Below, piece after piece: positions 1 to 12,622 of a stretch of 64,000 nucleotides of DNA. This DNA comes from Sclerodactyla briareus (taxonomy: Eukaryota; Echinodermata; Holothuroidea; Dendrochirotida; Sclerodactylidae). The stretch lies in contig JAODTK010004444.1 of the NCBI GenBank assembly GCA_026419785.1, forward strand, positions 496,001-560,000. The letters are read 5' to 3'. The notes below the pieces were generated by a model. It did no database searches and was not told where the DNA came from. It saw only the letters and a list, made by a program, of their open reading frames with translations. Every line of letters begins with the position of its first letter. Position 1 is the stretch's first letter. The position numbers were made by a program, and so were the translations under genes.

Positions 1-3000
1 AAGCTCCCAAGATTTTTATACTCTAACCAGCTTTTAAATTCATTGGAACTGAATGTTAACCATATTCACCAAGTTTTGTGAAATATGACAAACTAAATAA
101 CAATTTGTGTGACATATGCAAATGCAAATTCAACTGGAATCTGAATCAGTCCACAGTATCCTGTCACTTTACTCTTAAATAAACCATGATTATACATTTG
201 AAATAATAGGCAAAATACTCTGCTCCGATGGTTGGTGGGCCTATAGTCTTTAATCAAATCGGTACAACCAACCTGGAAGCTCATAGTCCAATAGAGATAG
301 TTTCCCTAATGAGCAAGAGTGACAAACTTGGTATTTTCTGTTCAAGTTACAGTTTAATGGCACTGATATTATTATTATTATTATTTCTATTGTACTGACT
401 CTAACTGATCATGTGATTGTCAACTACCTATACATATTGTCTGAACAAACATGCAGTCCAGTTCTGGACATATCACAACAGTGTCTTTCTGAATCTAGCT
501 TTGTTCAAGTGAGACAGAAAGTCATACTCCCAGGTAATTCAGTAGAATTTGATTGAGTAAAGGGAACTACAACACAAATTAGAAGACTGTATATATTTGT
601 TCTGTTAAAGGCGCACTATGTGAATGCAAACACATAATATTCATTTATTAGAATCACAGAACTATATTTTTTTTTAATGGTAGCGTACATGTAACACATT
701 CTACCAGAAATTGAAAATTCTTTTCCTTGTGCTTCCATTAGGCTACAAAACACGAGTGCACAATTTCAGAGGGCATGAGCCTCTGTTAGGATGAATACAG
801 ATCATGACATTCATCTGGACACAACCTTCCACGCTCAGCCGCCAACATCCGCAATATTTTTGCGGATCAATGTAGATTTTGCATGGTTGTGCAGAAAATC
901 TGTGCCAACACAGGTTCATGAATTCACACGAGGCTCCCGGAGTGTTGCAAAAAGTGCATGACTGAACGGACACTGCCCAGATTATAACACTTCCACAGTT
1001 TTGTTGCTGGAATGTTACGACTTCTAGTGAATTTAGAATTTCTAAGAATGCAATTGAGACAACAGTACTGATCGAAGGCAATAGATATAAATTGTCTTGA
1101 CATCAAATTGTGGAACAATGTCATGCACCATATGGAATAGCAAAACCTGAAAATTCACACAATAGACATGTCCGACTCTGCATTGTTAAACATGGTCACA
1201 TAACATGGGAAATAACATCTTCATTAATTGCAAATGAACAAATTCATTATTTTTTCTGAGAGGTTCCCACATTCGTTTCCTGTAGGATATGAAACTCATG
1301 TCTAATCATTCAATTTGGATAAATCTACTGCCAGTCATGCCTATAAATGCAAGGTAAGACTTACTTCCCCCTTGGGGAAAAAAATGTCAAGAAAAATGCA
1401 GTTTGTGCGGAAACATTTCACCTCTCAATTATGAGGCAACACAGGGTAAAAAGAACATGCGCATTGGCCGTAATATAGGACAACAGCTCGGCCGATGCCC
1501 CATAGGCTGGGGACTGAGCGATAATTACTGGGGCTAAATGACTGATCAGGTTTTTGTCAAGGTTGGTGAAGACAATCTAAAGCATGTTCTTGATAGACAA
1601 TAGACAAGTTTTGAGATTCCTCTAGGGTCCAATTATGATGATGACATCCGGGGCACTGCAGAATTACATGGTTTGTTCTCTTGGTTCCCATTGTTCCGAT
1701 ATGGGGCCCACCACCTAGGCTAGATACTTCTGGGCTGTTGGTCTATCTGGCACTAAAGCTGGAAGACACTGTAGGAACTGTAGGAACTGTAGGAGAGAGT
1801 TGGTACAAGCCATCTGGGGCAGTGAACTTGATTCATTATCTCACAATGACTCACGAGTTGAAAAATTGGGTAAAGTGTGGCATCCAAGTTTGTGGAAGGG
1901 GCCTAGGCTGGCATCATGCAAGATAGGATTGTGCACTCATTCTCCCTGCAGATACAGGTAGGGGTAGGAAGATGAGGGTAGGAAGATGGGGTTCAGGGGA
2001 GGGGAAGGTACAATCACAATTGTTTTGGGGGTCGACCGTTGAAACCTCGGAGGCACAAGTTCATGTCACAAGTCAATGGCAATTAGCCGGTACATGGCGT
2101 CAGCACAGCATTAATCCAAACTAGAATGTGAAGAGGCAGGATTAGTGGCATTCCATGGAATCCAGGTTTTTGATAGAGAAAAGCTAAGTTGATATCATTT
2201 ATAGGGATTGACCTGGCAATGAGAGAGGCAGCGTAGCAGCTGTGTAAAACATATCGCATTGAGGATGGCATTGTGTATATCGGAGTGGAATTCTTTGCTA
2301 AAATACCAAGTGAACTTTAATGAAACAAGCAAGAAAGTGCTGTAGATAAGAATGACAGTGCTGTAGAGGAATGACAGAGGGGTTTAAAAAATCCAGTCAT
2401 AGCATCATTTGGAAAAATTGCTGGAAGGAATTATTGTTTAGACTAGACATGAGGCAAGACAATGGTATACTGAACAAAAAAGTGTTCATTTTTCACCTGA
2501 TTTGGGAACCCTAACTTATCCATGGCTAGAAGAAGGGAAGCGTTATCCAGCTAAAAAAAAATGTAACTGAAAACCTTGTGCCAGGAGCCAAGACTTATTT
2601 TTGTAGTGAAATGACCTGCTGCAATCAAGTTATACGTGGATCAGTTAATTTCTTGTTATGAATAAAATTGAACAGCAAGACTACTGACCAAAGAACTTTG
2701 ACCCCACTTCACATAATAAACATCTTTTATACAGTCACAGCATGAAATTGCCACATAAAATTTTGTTGTTGCTTCGACAACAATTATATCCACAGACTGT
2801 CAAAGCATGAGTTTGCCACCTGAAAATGCTATTTAAGGAACAATTACTTTCGGGAAAGAGTACCATAGAATGCACAAAACCCCATTCATGAAAATTAATC
2901 TACCCTAAATTAAAGTCTACCAAGGTCAGGTTGCCCAACAGAAATTTTTCAACAGATTGTGTCATACTTTGCAACCTAATCTCAGCCCCAATTAGCAAGG

Positions 3001-6000
3001 TCCAGTATGTAATTAACTGTGTTAAAAGCATGAGAGGAAGAATTTTTCTCCCTGTTTGGCCTGATACTTTTTTAGTTTGGCTCTCAAATATCCTCAGTAA
3101 ATAGCAAACCGGCAGGCTACGTTCTGGGTTAACAGCCTCCCTACCCACTAGTAAAATATTGACAAGGCCAAGGTCTGTGGTCCACATGTTCCTCCCTAGC
3201 CCTCAGGTCCCCTGGTATTTGCCAATATCCAGACCATCAAGCTGTGTGCTTGAGTACAGTGTAGGTGGGGACCAGGGAACTTTGAAACAGACTGACATTT
3301 GAAACGAGCCTGACAAGTTATGTCAGATTGGTTACTCATGAGGAATATTTTGCAGTCCAAGCATACCTAGCCTTCTGGGTAAATAGTTTACAATGAATGT
3401 CAAAGGTTCGGCCTTCAGGAGGGGGAAGGGGAGACTCTGAAAATGATCATATATTTTAGCAGTGAGGTTTGCAACATCAGCTTTGAATAATGCTAACTAG
3501 TATTTTTCTCAATCTTCTGAAACATGCAGTCCGGACTGGCTTTCTGGATTCCCTGTTGATCAAAGGCGAACTAAGGTGAAGCTAGCTGGGGTAGCGTGGA
3601 GGAGGCGGGGGAGGTCACTCTCCAGACCTTCAACTGGTATATCAGGTTCATTAAATCATCTGCCATATATATGATGAGTAAAAAGGCACTTTTCATTGAT
3701 TTATTCAAATTTATATCCCTTCCCCAGCCAGTTGACTTTCACTGGCCTACAGTTCCACAAATCCCTCGCAGCTTGGGTTCGTTATAGAGCGATCCCATAC
3801 CATTACAACAAGACATTATTAGAGCATATGTCCATATGTGAGCGCAACATTGAAATAACAGAGCTCTTTCAATATTATGGAGACATTGAAGATTCTTCTG
3901 TTCCATGAATACTCAGCCATGTCATGGTTCTCGTGGATGCGTAGCAATCGTGTTTCAAGATGTAGCTGCTCAAGGCCTTTAACCCACCACATTTTTTTTA
4001 CCAGTCAGTACCTTAGGTGTCTGATTCAATTAACCTGGGTATCGGTATCAGCAGTCTAGATCTCTGTTCCGCTAGACTTCATAACTCTTAATTCACCTCT
4101 GCCTAAAGAAAACACATTATTCACCACCTTCATCAAATTGCCCCTGGCCTGTTTAGAGTACCAGGGACTATAACACACGCAGCCATGGCTATCTCTTCCC
4201 CCCCATCTGAGGAGACGGGTGCGATCAAATGTGCTCTTATAAAGGTGACTCAGTATAAGTCGTAAACAGCTGCAGAGCAGCATTTCGAATGTCTGGCGTG
4301 CCATGTTGCTCCCTAAATGTTGGGAAGATTTACTGCTGCTGCAATTAGTCCCAGCAGTCCAGGCCTTTTAGCGGTATATCTCTTGGTATAGGCCTATAAC
4401 CACAGGCTGGTCCAATACCACAGCACACACACCTATGATGGAAAGCTGGCTAGAGAATGGCATAGGACCCCCACTGGTAAACTAACTGACACGGCCTCAG
4501 GATCCTAGAATGGCAGTCGGCAAAAAGCGAATAATAGTTACTATGGTTGCTTTACCAGGATAGGGACAGACGGGAGGGTACCAACTACCAAGTCATACAA
4601 TCTTAGAAATGGCCTTTTACTAGTTTTTACTATGAATATTTTGTGAATGCATCATACCCTAATCCCACCTGATAATGCAACCTACTTATCTAAGATAATT
4701 ATATACCTAGTCTGGAGGCATGCTACCATCTGTTGGGGTACTCCCCCCTATAATGAGGTAATAAATGAGCACCTAAATTTCCTGAACATTTTTTTGCTGA
4801 GAATGAGAATACCACAAATGATGTATGGTTAACTCACATGTTCTTCCTTAAACTGTCCTTCCCTCAAAATATGTAGATTATGGTAGTTATGTGCAATACA
4901 GGTGAATTCTGGTACTGGGGAGGACAATGGGTTGGCCAGATTTCAATTGGTAGAAATCGCCAGAACAGAACTAATAGAGTAAATGGGGGTGAGATTGTGT
5001 TAGTATAACATAGGCCTTGGACCTATTCTCCACTGAGAATTGTACCATGGGAGCCTGTGTGCGAGGGAGGGGAAGCAGTGATCCCCTGCCCCCTTCCCAG
5101 TTATATGAGATTACCGGGGGACATTAGCAGCTGTAACATTAGTTGAGGTACTAATTTAATTTCCATCAGTCCCACTGGCCAATCAGTGCAAGTGATCAAA
5201 TCCCACCCCCCCCCCCATCTCCAGTTTTCAGAGAACTTCATATTAAAGTCTTAAAAGCAGACTGTTCTCTTCAATGTTCTGATTAAATGTTTAGAGGTGG
5301 AGGAGGTGCAAGACCTCTCTCTTAATCACATTTTACAGTCATTGTATACTATTAATTTATTCCACCCATCCTAGGGCCAAAATGAAGAGGACAGGAACCA
5401 GTTCCACAAATTTGAGGTTCAGCCATGCAATTGTAGAGCAATACTCAGAATGTACAACAGGCACTATAACGTGAGGTATAGCACCATGAGCCAACAATAT
5501 TAATGAAACAAACAGAAGCTTCAACGGCATGCCAGCCCGGACAGAGGGAATGTGGGGCAAGATAAATCTCTCAGCCGAGGGCTTGTGAAGCGATGTCAGG
5601 ATTGACGGGCCGATATACTAACAGCCCGAGTGATAACGAGTGAGCCGTTCAACATAGAAACATTGCCAGCAAATCTGCCCGTACCTGGCAACGTTTCAAC
5701 GACCTGGTTAACATTCGTTGCCGGGACGGGATAGAGAGGTTTAAAATAACGCCACATGCTCTAGGGCTTCTGCGGTTAGCACCCGCATATTTCATGGGCC
5801 CTCCCGAAAACACTATCGGCTGGTTCATACCACATAGCCTAGATTAAGCTGGGAGACAGGCCCATAGAACACTCGCTCCAACAATAAAACAATTTCTGAA
5901 GTACTGCGTAAGAAATACAGGAGCCCTACATATGGCCCCCATCCCCAGTCCTTCCCGCAGGTAGAAGGAGATCCTAACAGTATAAGTTATAAGGATGAGT

Positions 6001-6153
6001 ATTTGCAGGGGGGGGGGGGGGGGTTCCATCCAAAATGAGTCAGACATAAGAGAGCTACTCATACGCATAAGACTGTGACATAATTGACATATTGAACATA
6101 AAGAGAAGAGAGAAGCTGCCAGCTGAACTCTTAAATAATCTCAAGGGACTCAC
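1..6153. other. PDZRN-like gene, downstream intron or flank; no exon recognised
   Basis: This stretch follows the third recognised exon of the minus-strand PDZRN-like gene, so it should be intron 3. The rest of the first PDZ domain, the second PDZ domain and the C-terminal tail were searched for by eye on the minus strand and not recognised, so they probably lie beyond base 1. Small features seen: a 9-bp ACTGTAGGA unit repeated three times (1768-1794), a 14-bp GGGTAGGAAGATGA unit repeated twice (1962-1989), and a run of 16 G (6008-6023). The open frames here have no recognisable domain and look like chance. Confidence 0.5.
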
Positions 6154-6252
6154 CGACATCACCCGGTCATGGACCCGTAGCAGCGATCGGTTTGCGGGGC
6201 TGTCTTCCACGATTTTGGAGATGACAATGCCATCAGAAAGACCAGTCTCGGC
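6154..6252 (-). CDS. PDZRN3/4-like E3 ligase, exon 3 (second part of first PDZ domain)
   Basis: This 99-bp, phase 0/0 exon continues the first PDZ domain begun in the exon at 11165-11260. Its 33 codons contain DGIVISKIVEDSPA and a VHDRVMS end, matching the beta-strand 2/3 and IHDRI-type segments of vertebrate PDZRN3 (from family memory, not an alignment). A pyrimidine-rich acceptor ending TTTCAG precedes it and a consensus donor GTGAGT follows directly after the serine codon. The next exon should begin with the conserved VNG of the domain. PDZ domains of this family bind C-terminal peptides of membrane or junctional partners, which would recruit substrates to the RING. Only the exon is seen; transcription is inferred. 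Confidence 0.8.
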
Positions 6253-6582
6253 CTGAAATTGACAATAAAATAGCTACTGATTACTGTTCCAGGCGGATCA
6301 AGGGGGTGAAACAGGCACGCACCTCTTTTTGTCATCATAGAAAGTGAAAAATAGAGAATATAACAACATAAATAGATAGGCCTAAAAAATTGTAGCACAG
6401 CATAATTTTGCATCTTCACGCTTTTCGGAAGCAGCCATTTTTAGAAGGAGGTGTACACTGCAAGACCTCTCATGCTTTGTGCCCCTTCCCCCTCCCCTTC
6501 CTAACGAAAACTCATGAATATGATGTTGCTCTTCTGGAACATTCTCCCTATATTTACCTGTAAATAGCTGTAGATGTTCATT

Positions 6583-6623
6583 CCCCCCCCCAAAAAAAAA
6601 AATATATATATATATATATATAT
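6583..6623. repeat. Compound simple repeat (C)n-(A)n-(TA)n
   Basis: A run of nine C, a run of eleven A and about ten TA dinucleotides lie directly next to one another inside intron 2 of the PDZRN-like gene. Such composite runs are length-polymorphic and prone to assembly error. Confidence 0.9.
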
Positions 6624-8227
6624 TAACAGATATGGGTTGTATTCAAACTAAAAGCACTGAAATGGAGCAATCGAGATATATTTCATCTCCATCAATAGAG
6701 ATGATGGCCATGTCAAACCTCCTAACATCACTCCTTAAACAAACCTTGCCATGGGCAATCTTACTTTTAGGAAAACCAAAAACAGTTGGGAGTCTCACCT
6801 GCGTAGATGGATGATTCTGGATATCTCTCCCATTCTCTTAGATATGACCATCAGAGTCTAGCCCAGTATTATGACAACCTCCCAAGACATAAACTCAGTG
6901 ATATGTAAGCCCTGCTGGCAGAGACAGTGCTAGAATTTCAATATTTTTAGGATGATGATTTGGGAGCTACAAAGTGCAAAGGTAGGAGCAAGACGGTGAT
7001 GGGTTGGAAGTTTGAAACCACGATTCAAGCAGACATAGAGAAGAGACATCAAAATTCCTGGCGTTGTGAACATATTTCAAGACTCTTATAGTATTTCACT
7101 GTCACTTTACCATACAGGTAAGGATGAGTTGAGAGCATGTACCTAAGGCTGGCAGATCAAAGGTCACAGGGTCACCAGTTTAGAAATGTTGTTGTGAGTT
7201 ACCTCTGGTAACTTGAGCTTTAGTAACTCATTAAACAACATGTGCTACATTCTGTCCTACTGTTAAGACCTAATCATCATGTCACAAGGAAGGCCTTGTG
7301 AAGGGATTGATCATTGAGGTCACAGTTGTAGGAGTGGTCAGTAATGTACTTGATTGTAGTGCAGGTAGAAAGAAGTACAGGTGCAATGCTATTATGCATT
7401 GCAGTTGCCATGTGTAGCCCCCAACATTGGGCCTTGGTAAGTAAAATGTGGGTCATCGTCAAATTTGAAGTGACTCACATGTGCGTCACTTTTCCTCGGG
7501 GTGTGTCATTTTACTTTAATAAGGTAGAGAAAATTGGAAAAACCTGGCCTACCAGTGGGTCATTCTCATGAAACTTTAAGTCATTCAAGTTACTAAAGAG
7601 TGTGTCAATGTACAAGAATTATAGACCCCCCCTCTGACAATGCTCACCCTGTCTGGGGTATAGTTGGTGCATCATACAATTGACAGGTGCATTCCTGACA
7701 AATCAAGACCTTCAAATCACCTCTCAATTACCATTAACTCGTTCGACTAATCAAGACTTGTCATGCTTCCTAATTTTCCCCCTCTTCCAAAGGACTGGGG
7801 AAGTGTATGACTGTAATTTTCAGCTGCGGGTGAGCAGCTCTACAAGTCATTATGTCTCTTCTTCCGTCGTTCGTTGTTTGTCCGTTCGTTCACGTTCTGT
7901 TCACCATGTTCACTCATTACTTCTAAACCGCACATGCATCATGTTGTCATAATGTGATTAGATTCTATTTAAATCCAATTAATTACCCCGATTTGTTTAC
8001 CCACAGAGCTTCCATTGAGCTCTCTGTGAGAGAAGTTTTTGTTTACATTCCTCCCTATCTCTGCAGAGCAGGTAGATGGGGGACTGTTTAATTTGTCTGT
8101 CAGCACTGAGGTGGAATGAATAGAGGCAATGGGGGATAACAGGCAGTTCTGTGGGAAGATCTGTCATCACCTCCTGTGTGGAACTACATCCATTGTGGAT
8201 TCCAAGTTTGTTCCAACTGTTCACTGC

Positions 8228-8315
8228 TACAGGCCTAGGAATGAGTTGTGCTGGTACACATGAAGTTTTGTTTGTACGTATAGCAATATACAGGCCTAGG
8301 AATGAGTTGTGCTGG
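8228..8315. repeat. 27-bp direct repeat, two copies 61 bp apart
   Basis: The segment beginning TACAGGCCTAGGAATGAG and ending TTGTGCTGG occurs at 8228-8254 and again, unchanged, at 8289-8315. The flanking bases differ, so only the 27 bp are shared. It looks like a recent local duplication and includes one of the window's AGGCCTA octamers. Confidence 0.9.
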
Positions 8316-11164
8316 GTATTTTGTGCTGGGCACTGATAGCAAATATTAGACCAAAGTGGCAGAATGTTCAAAGTCACTCCAAGGCTATGACAGATTTCAG
8401 TAAAGGTTCAATAATATGTGAACAAACAATAATGTGGAATAGTCGAAAACACAGGCATTTTGCTGTCCGTAGATGACCAGCGTCGAATGCGCTTGATTTC
8501 TATTTTCAAACAACAGCAAATGCTTAAAAACTTGTGGGAATTGATGAAAAGGGCATATCTCAAGTTTTCCACTCATCTGTTTCTTCTGTTCCAATGTCTG
8601 GGTGCAGTGACAGCACAAGAGGAACAAACTTATTGTTGCTATTAGGTTTATAAAGTAGGCCTATATAATTGTTGACTTTTCCCCCCCAATTTCTAGTGAA
8701 AAGTGCAAGTTGAATATTTTCTCCATCTTCAATGAATGATTGCATATGATCTTATTAATCCATTATATTCTGTGATTTTTCATTCAAATCGGATTTACAC
8801 CACTCGAGTTACAGTTTGTGAAATCTGCATTGGACAAGTTGTAATTTTCTTTTACACCTCCGACATCACAAAAACATTATATTAATTAGGTATGACTCAT
8901 TTTCACTGTCTCGTCAACTAAAAGTCATGTTGGAGATTGGAACTCCCTAATAAACTAATCAGGTAAAGTTAAGTTTCACACTGCCATTGATGATAAATTA
9001 GGGGAAAAAAATTAACTATTGAATCATCTATGATAAATATTCCCACAAATACTGAATTAGAGTAAAATAGCATGAACAATCTCCTGCTGCCTTGACGAAT
9101 ATGCAACGGTCAGTGACCTGCATTTCAATAGCACTCGGCTCTAAGAACCATGTTAGGGGATGTAATACCACAATCAACCAAACGCTATGAAAGATTACCC
9201 CCAAATATGCTTATAATTATCTTCTTTGTTTTTCTGCATTTTAGCAATATGCCAGAGGCTTAGAGAATTTCAATGGCTGCTGACCAAGAGGCATGATTCA
9301 CTGCTGCCAATGAATGCAGGGCGCCTAAGCCAGACCCAAGGCTATGTGCTGAGCCCTGCTCAGGGACAATGAAGGGAGGAGGTTTGCCCTACAATATTTT
9401 AATCCCCATTAGTCCTCCCACTTCAAAACACTGTCAATTGAGGAGATTGTAATTGAGACAGTTACCCCAGCAGGCCAAAAGACTATTGACAAATATTAGT
9501 GGAAAACTGCCCAGAGGGAAAAGCAGGATATGGCATCAGCCAAAGTCAAATTGAGACAAGACATTGTGGCTAAGGTGGGCATTCAATGAAGGGGATTCAA
9601 TAAGGTCACTGCCAAATCAGTGTGGTTAATTGAGTCTGATAAAATTTTCAATCAGGTTATGTGTGTGCCACAATTTGTCAATCATATGGATCACCCAACA
9701 CATGGGTTAGGTACAGACAGGGTGAGTATAGTCATGATACAAAATGATTAAATTAACTGAAAGTTGAGCAAAGGAGTTACAAACGTACACACACAATAAT
9801 GACTATGATAATTCTATGCTATCAAAATTCAGAACTTACCGATGCAAAACAATAGGGGCAACTTCCCCTGGCCCCAGCCCCCCCCCCCCATCTCTCTCTC
9901 CAACTCCCTACTGTCATGGTTAGTGATTTGACCTTGAGTCATGCAACAGAAAATTCAGAAAATCCCTCCAAGGCCATTATTTCCCAGGGCAGTGGCTTGG
10001 CCAGTCCCACTGGCCTAACTCCAGTAACTCAACTCTGACCATGGAGATACATGCTTTGACCAATCATCAGTAGTCTTGTGGTTGTTTATTGGTTTTGTGG
10101 GGAAATAAAGATTGACCTTTATTTACAATGTCAGATTTTTCACCCATCTTTCAACAGATTCCAGGTAAATGGAGGTATAATTTATGTACAGGGAGGTTCA
10201 CAGGAGATCTAGCAGAATGTACAAAGGAGTGCTGTTATGAAGCAGTCAAGTTCCCAGGGATAGGGTCTGCACACAAGGAACTGAACATGAGCAATGCTGT
10301 ACTCAGAAGAGCATCTGTAAGGGATCTTGAATATTGAACGTGTGCATCACAGCTTTTCAACATGTTGATGTCTTATTTGCAAAATCGATTCACACAGAGG
10401 CTTGAATCAGGAAATAAATGATACGTAACCAGCATAAAAAAGATTACATACCTTCGGGGGCAAAATTGAAGAATTGACTGTATATTATTGCGGGGAATGG
10501 AAGATTTCATCTACAGAATAGAGAACCAAACCCCCGTATCAAAATGATGTTCCTGAAGGGAGTTCATTGATCTTCAAAACATTGATACAAAATGAAGAGA
10601 ACACGGGAGAGTCCCTATGGGCAGCAACAATATGTGATGTAAGAGATAACAGCATAGAGAATATCTTATGTTCATTCACTGAATTATTGTGATAGATTAC
10701 TCAACACTCCATAGGAGTTCTACTGTCTTACAAATGTATCCATCAATATCTACCGGTTCACTATAGCAATCCCCTCTCACCTACTCATCATTTGTCAGAG
10801 TGAAATTAACACTAAATGTTATATGAATTCATTCTGGCTGCATGTCTGACCACTCTAGCAAAGCACACTAAATCTGGCTTTGACATTCAATGAATAAATA
10901 AAATTTGCTTCATTGATCCTGCGAAATGCAAAATGTTTGTTGATTCCAAAGCAACATGAGATTGCAAAACCATGTTTCACTTTAATGCGGATATTTGCAG
11001 TTGAATTATACAACAAATTTGATGGAAAATACTATCATCAACTTAATAGTATAGTTGCTGTCTTGATGGTCACCAAAATATCTTACTTTTATATTTTCAT
11101 CTCTGTAATCAGATGAACATTACTGTGAGAACAAATCTAAAGCAATGGACAGTTGATTTGTAAC

Positions 11165-11260
11165 CATGTTCCCTTTTCCACCAATGATATTGAATCCCAG
11201 AGACCCATTCGCATTTCTCTTGAGCGGAATGGTAAGTTCTTTCTCTTCCATTGGCTGTTG
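11165..11260 (-). CDS. PDZRN3/4-like E3 ligase, exon 2 (start of first PDZ domain)
   Basis: This 96-bp phase 0/0 exon encodes a short linker and then the opening of a PDZ domain. The carboxylate-binding loop region reads GSLGFNIIGG, identical in form to PDZRN3/LNX-family PDZ domains, preceded by an ELTIPLKR first strand. A long minus-strand T-run and CCCAACAG make the acceptor. A second AG six bases on (CAACAG) offers an alternative start at 11254 that drops two glutamines. The exon must end in phase 0 to join the exon at 6154-6252, and the only fitting donor is ATG/GTTACA, which is a poor splice site. The join reads GGKGNM then AETGLSDG, a plausible PDZ loop. The PDZ domain is thus split by a 4.9-kb intron. 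Confidence 0.82.
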
Positions 11261-12544
11261 CTGTTGGGTGAAAAAAAAAAGATACAGATAAGATATGTAT
11301 TGAAAATGCACACATTTCGGCCAGAAATGCTCATACACAACAAATAGCTAAGGGATTAGTGATCAACAGATTACACACACTGAATCATGTGCCTAATTAT
11401 AGGAGATTTGACACGCGGGCCTATGTGGGGTGCAAGATCCAATATGGGGTAAGTTTACTATACCGATTCATTCGCTAAGCGCCTATCTCCCATGAGCGCC
11501 CACCCAACTTTTTTGCAAACTCTTGTAAATATAAAGTCAATATGCGCGCCGAAAAGACTGAAAATATTTTCCGTTTGCATGTCAGCAGTAGCACAGCACT
11601 ATTGCTTCTTCGATCATTGCGAGTGCAATAAGCCATAACCCCATACAACCCACATGGTATAAAAAAACCGAACGCTCGAGCGCTAGCCATTGCCGCTCTG
11701 CGTGCCGATGTTGTGGCCTGAGACTCTCTCGTAAGACCTACTAGCTACGATACTCAATTCCGTGAATTATTGGAGTGATTCAACAATTCACTGGATACAA
11801 CGATTATAATGATTAGTTTTAGCAATGATCTTAAATAGCTCTTTCACAATCAAATTCCAAGCCTTGTCTTGCTTCGGTATCATGCCAAATCGAGGCAATG
11901 GTTAGGTGGCATGCAATAGCCAGTTGGCCCTATGTGTCCGTGTATTACCATAGGCCCATTCGTAGTTTGAGCGTTCTATAGCGCAGATGCATAGCATATA
12001 AACTAGCCTTGTCACGGCTGAATGAACGATCGTTTTTTGTGAGTTTTATTTATCAGGAAGGGCGGGTTGGGGAGGGGGGAGGATATACACTGCTTGTGGA
12101 AATAGCAAGACATTGTTTGCTTCAACCTGTGCGATATTTTGAATGTGTGTTTACAAACACAGTGTCAGTCCCGCAAAAATACACCCCCTGAAACGAATAC
12201 AAAACAGTTGTAAAGTTATACTCTCGTAAGCACCCACCCTGAAACTTTGCAAGCGCCCTGGGCGCGTAACGGAATGAATACTATCTGAAATAGATTTCTA
12301 ATAATTTGCTGTAGATGATGTGTTGCTTGCTGCTGAACTGTGTTTTACTCTTGGCACTCATGTGGTTGTTGTAGAAGATGTCTTTCAGACCTGCAGACAG
12401 CGACAGGATTTTTCCATTCGTGGAGCCCTGGATAACTTACTACAATGCTGATGCATATATTGGACGTTATATTCCATCATCATTCTTTATTGTTTTGGTA
12501 TGACTCCAACTCTGGACCCGATCTGGCTGCAACATTTGAAGCGG

Positions 12545-12622
12545 AAGAATGGTAGAGTTGTATCAGTGACATTTTGCAAGCAAATATTCAGGGTTCGAAT
12601 CCAGCAGTCACCTGCCTTTTTT
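12545..12622 (+). mobile_element. tRNA-like SINE head or tRNA pseudogene
   Basis: A Pol III type-2 promoter layout is visible: an A-box-like TGGTAGAGTTG (12550-12560), then a perfect B box GGTTCGAATCC (12592-12602) about 42 bases on, then a run of six T (12617-12622) that would terminate Pol III. The T-arm pairs poorly and no convincing cloverleaf acceptor stem forms, so a functional tRNA is unlikely. A decayed SINE head is more probable. Confidence 0.35.

Larger units (their letters stand above)
6253..11164 (-). other. Intron 2 of PDZRN-like gene
   Basis: This intron of about 4.9 kb sits between two phase-0 exon ends. Its 5' splice site (reading the minus strand) is ATG followed by GTTACA, a weak donor. 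The 3' site is a pyrimidine-rich TTTCAG. Inside are a C-run, A-run and (TA)n simple repeat (6583-6623), a duplicated 27-bp segment (8228-8315), and AT-rich single-copy-looking sequence. No other exon, RNA gene or intact mobile element was recognised. Confidence 0.7.

Noticed and set aside
743..1081. Cysteine-rich 112-codon minus frame, considered as a small secreted protein
   Set aside because: No signal peptide, no recognised cysteine spacing, and no splice or promoter context; length is ordinary for chance.
4056..4304. Minus frame considered as the end of a LINE reverse transcriptase or a PDZRN exon
   Set aside because: Resemblance is limited to a few residues and neither PDZ nor LINE motifs are present in order.
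7997..8377. 126-codon minus frame
   Set aside because: It overlaps the 27-bp direct repeat, has no domain, and a second frame on the opposite strand is equally open.
12545..12622. Functional tRNA gene
   Set aside because: The B box and terminator are good, but the T-arm and acceptor stem do not pair; kept only as a SINE or tRNA pseudogene.
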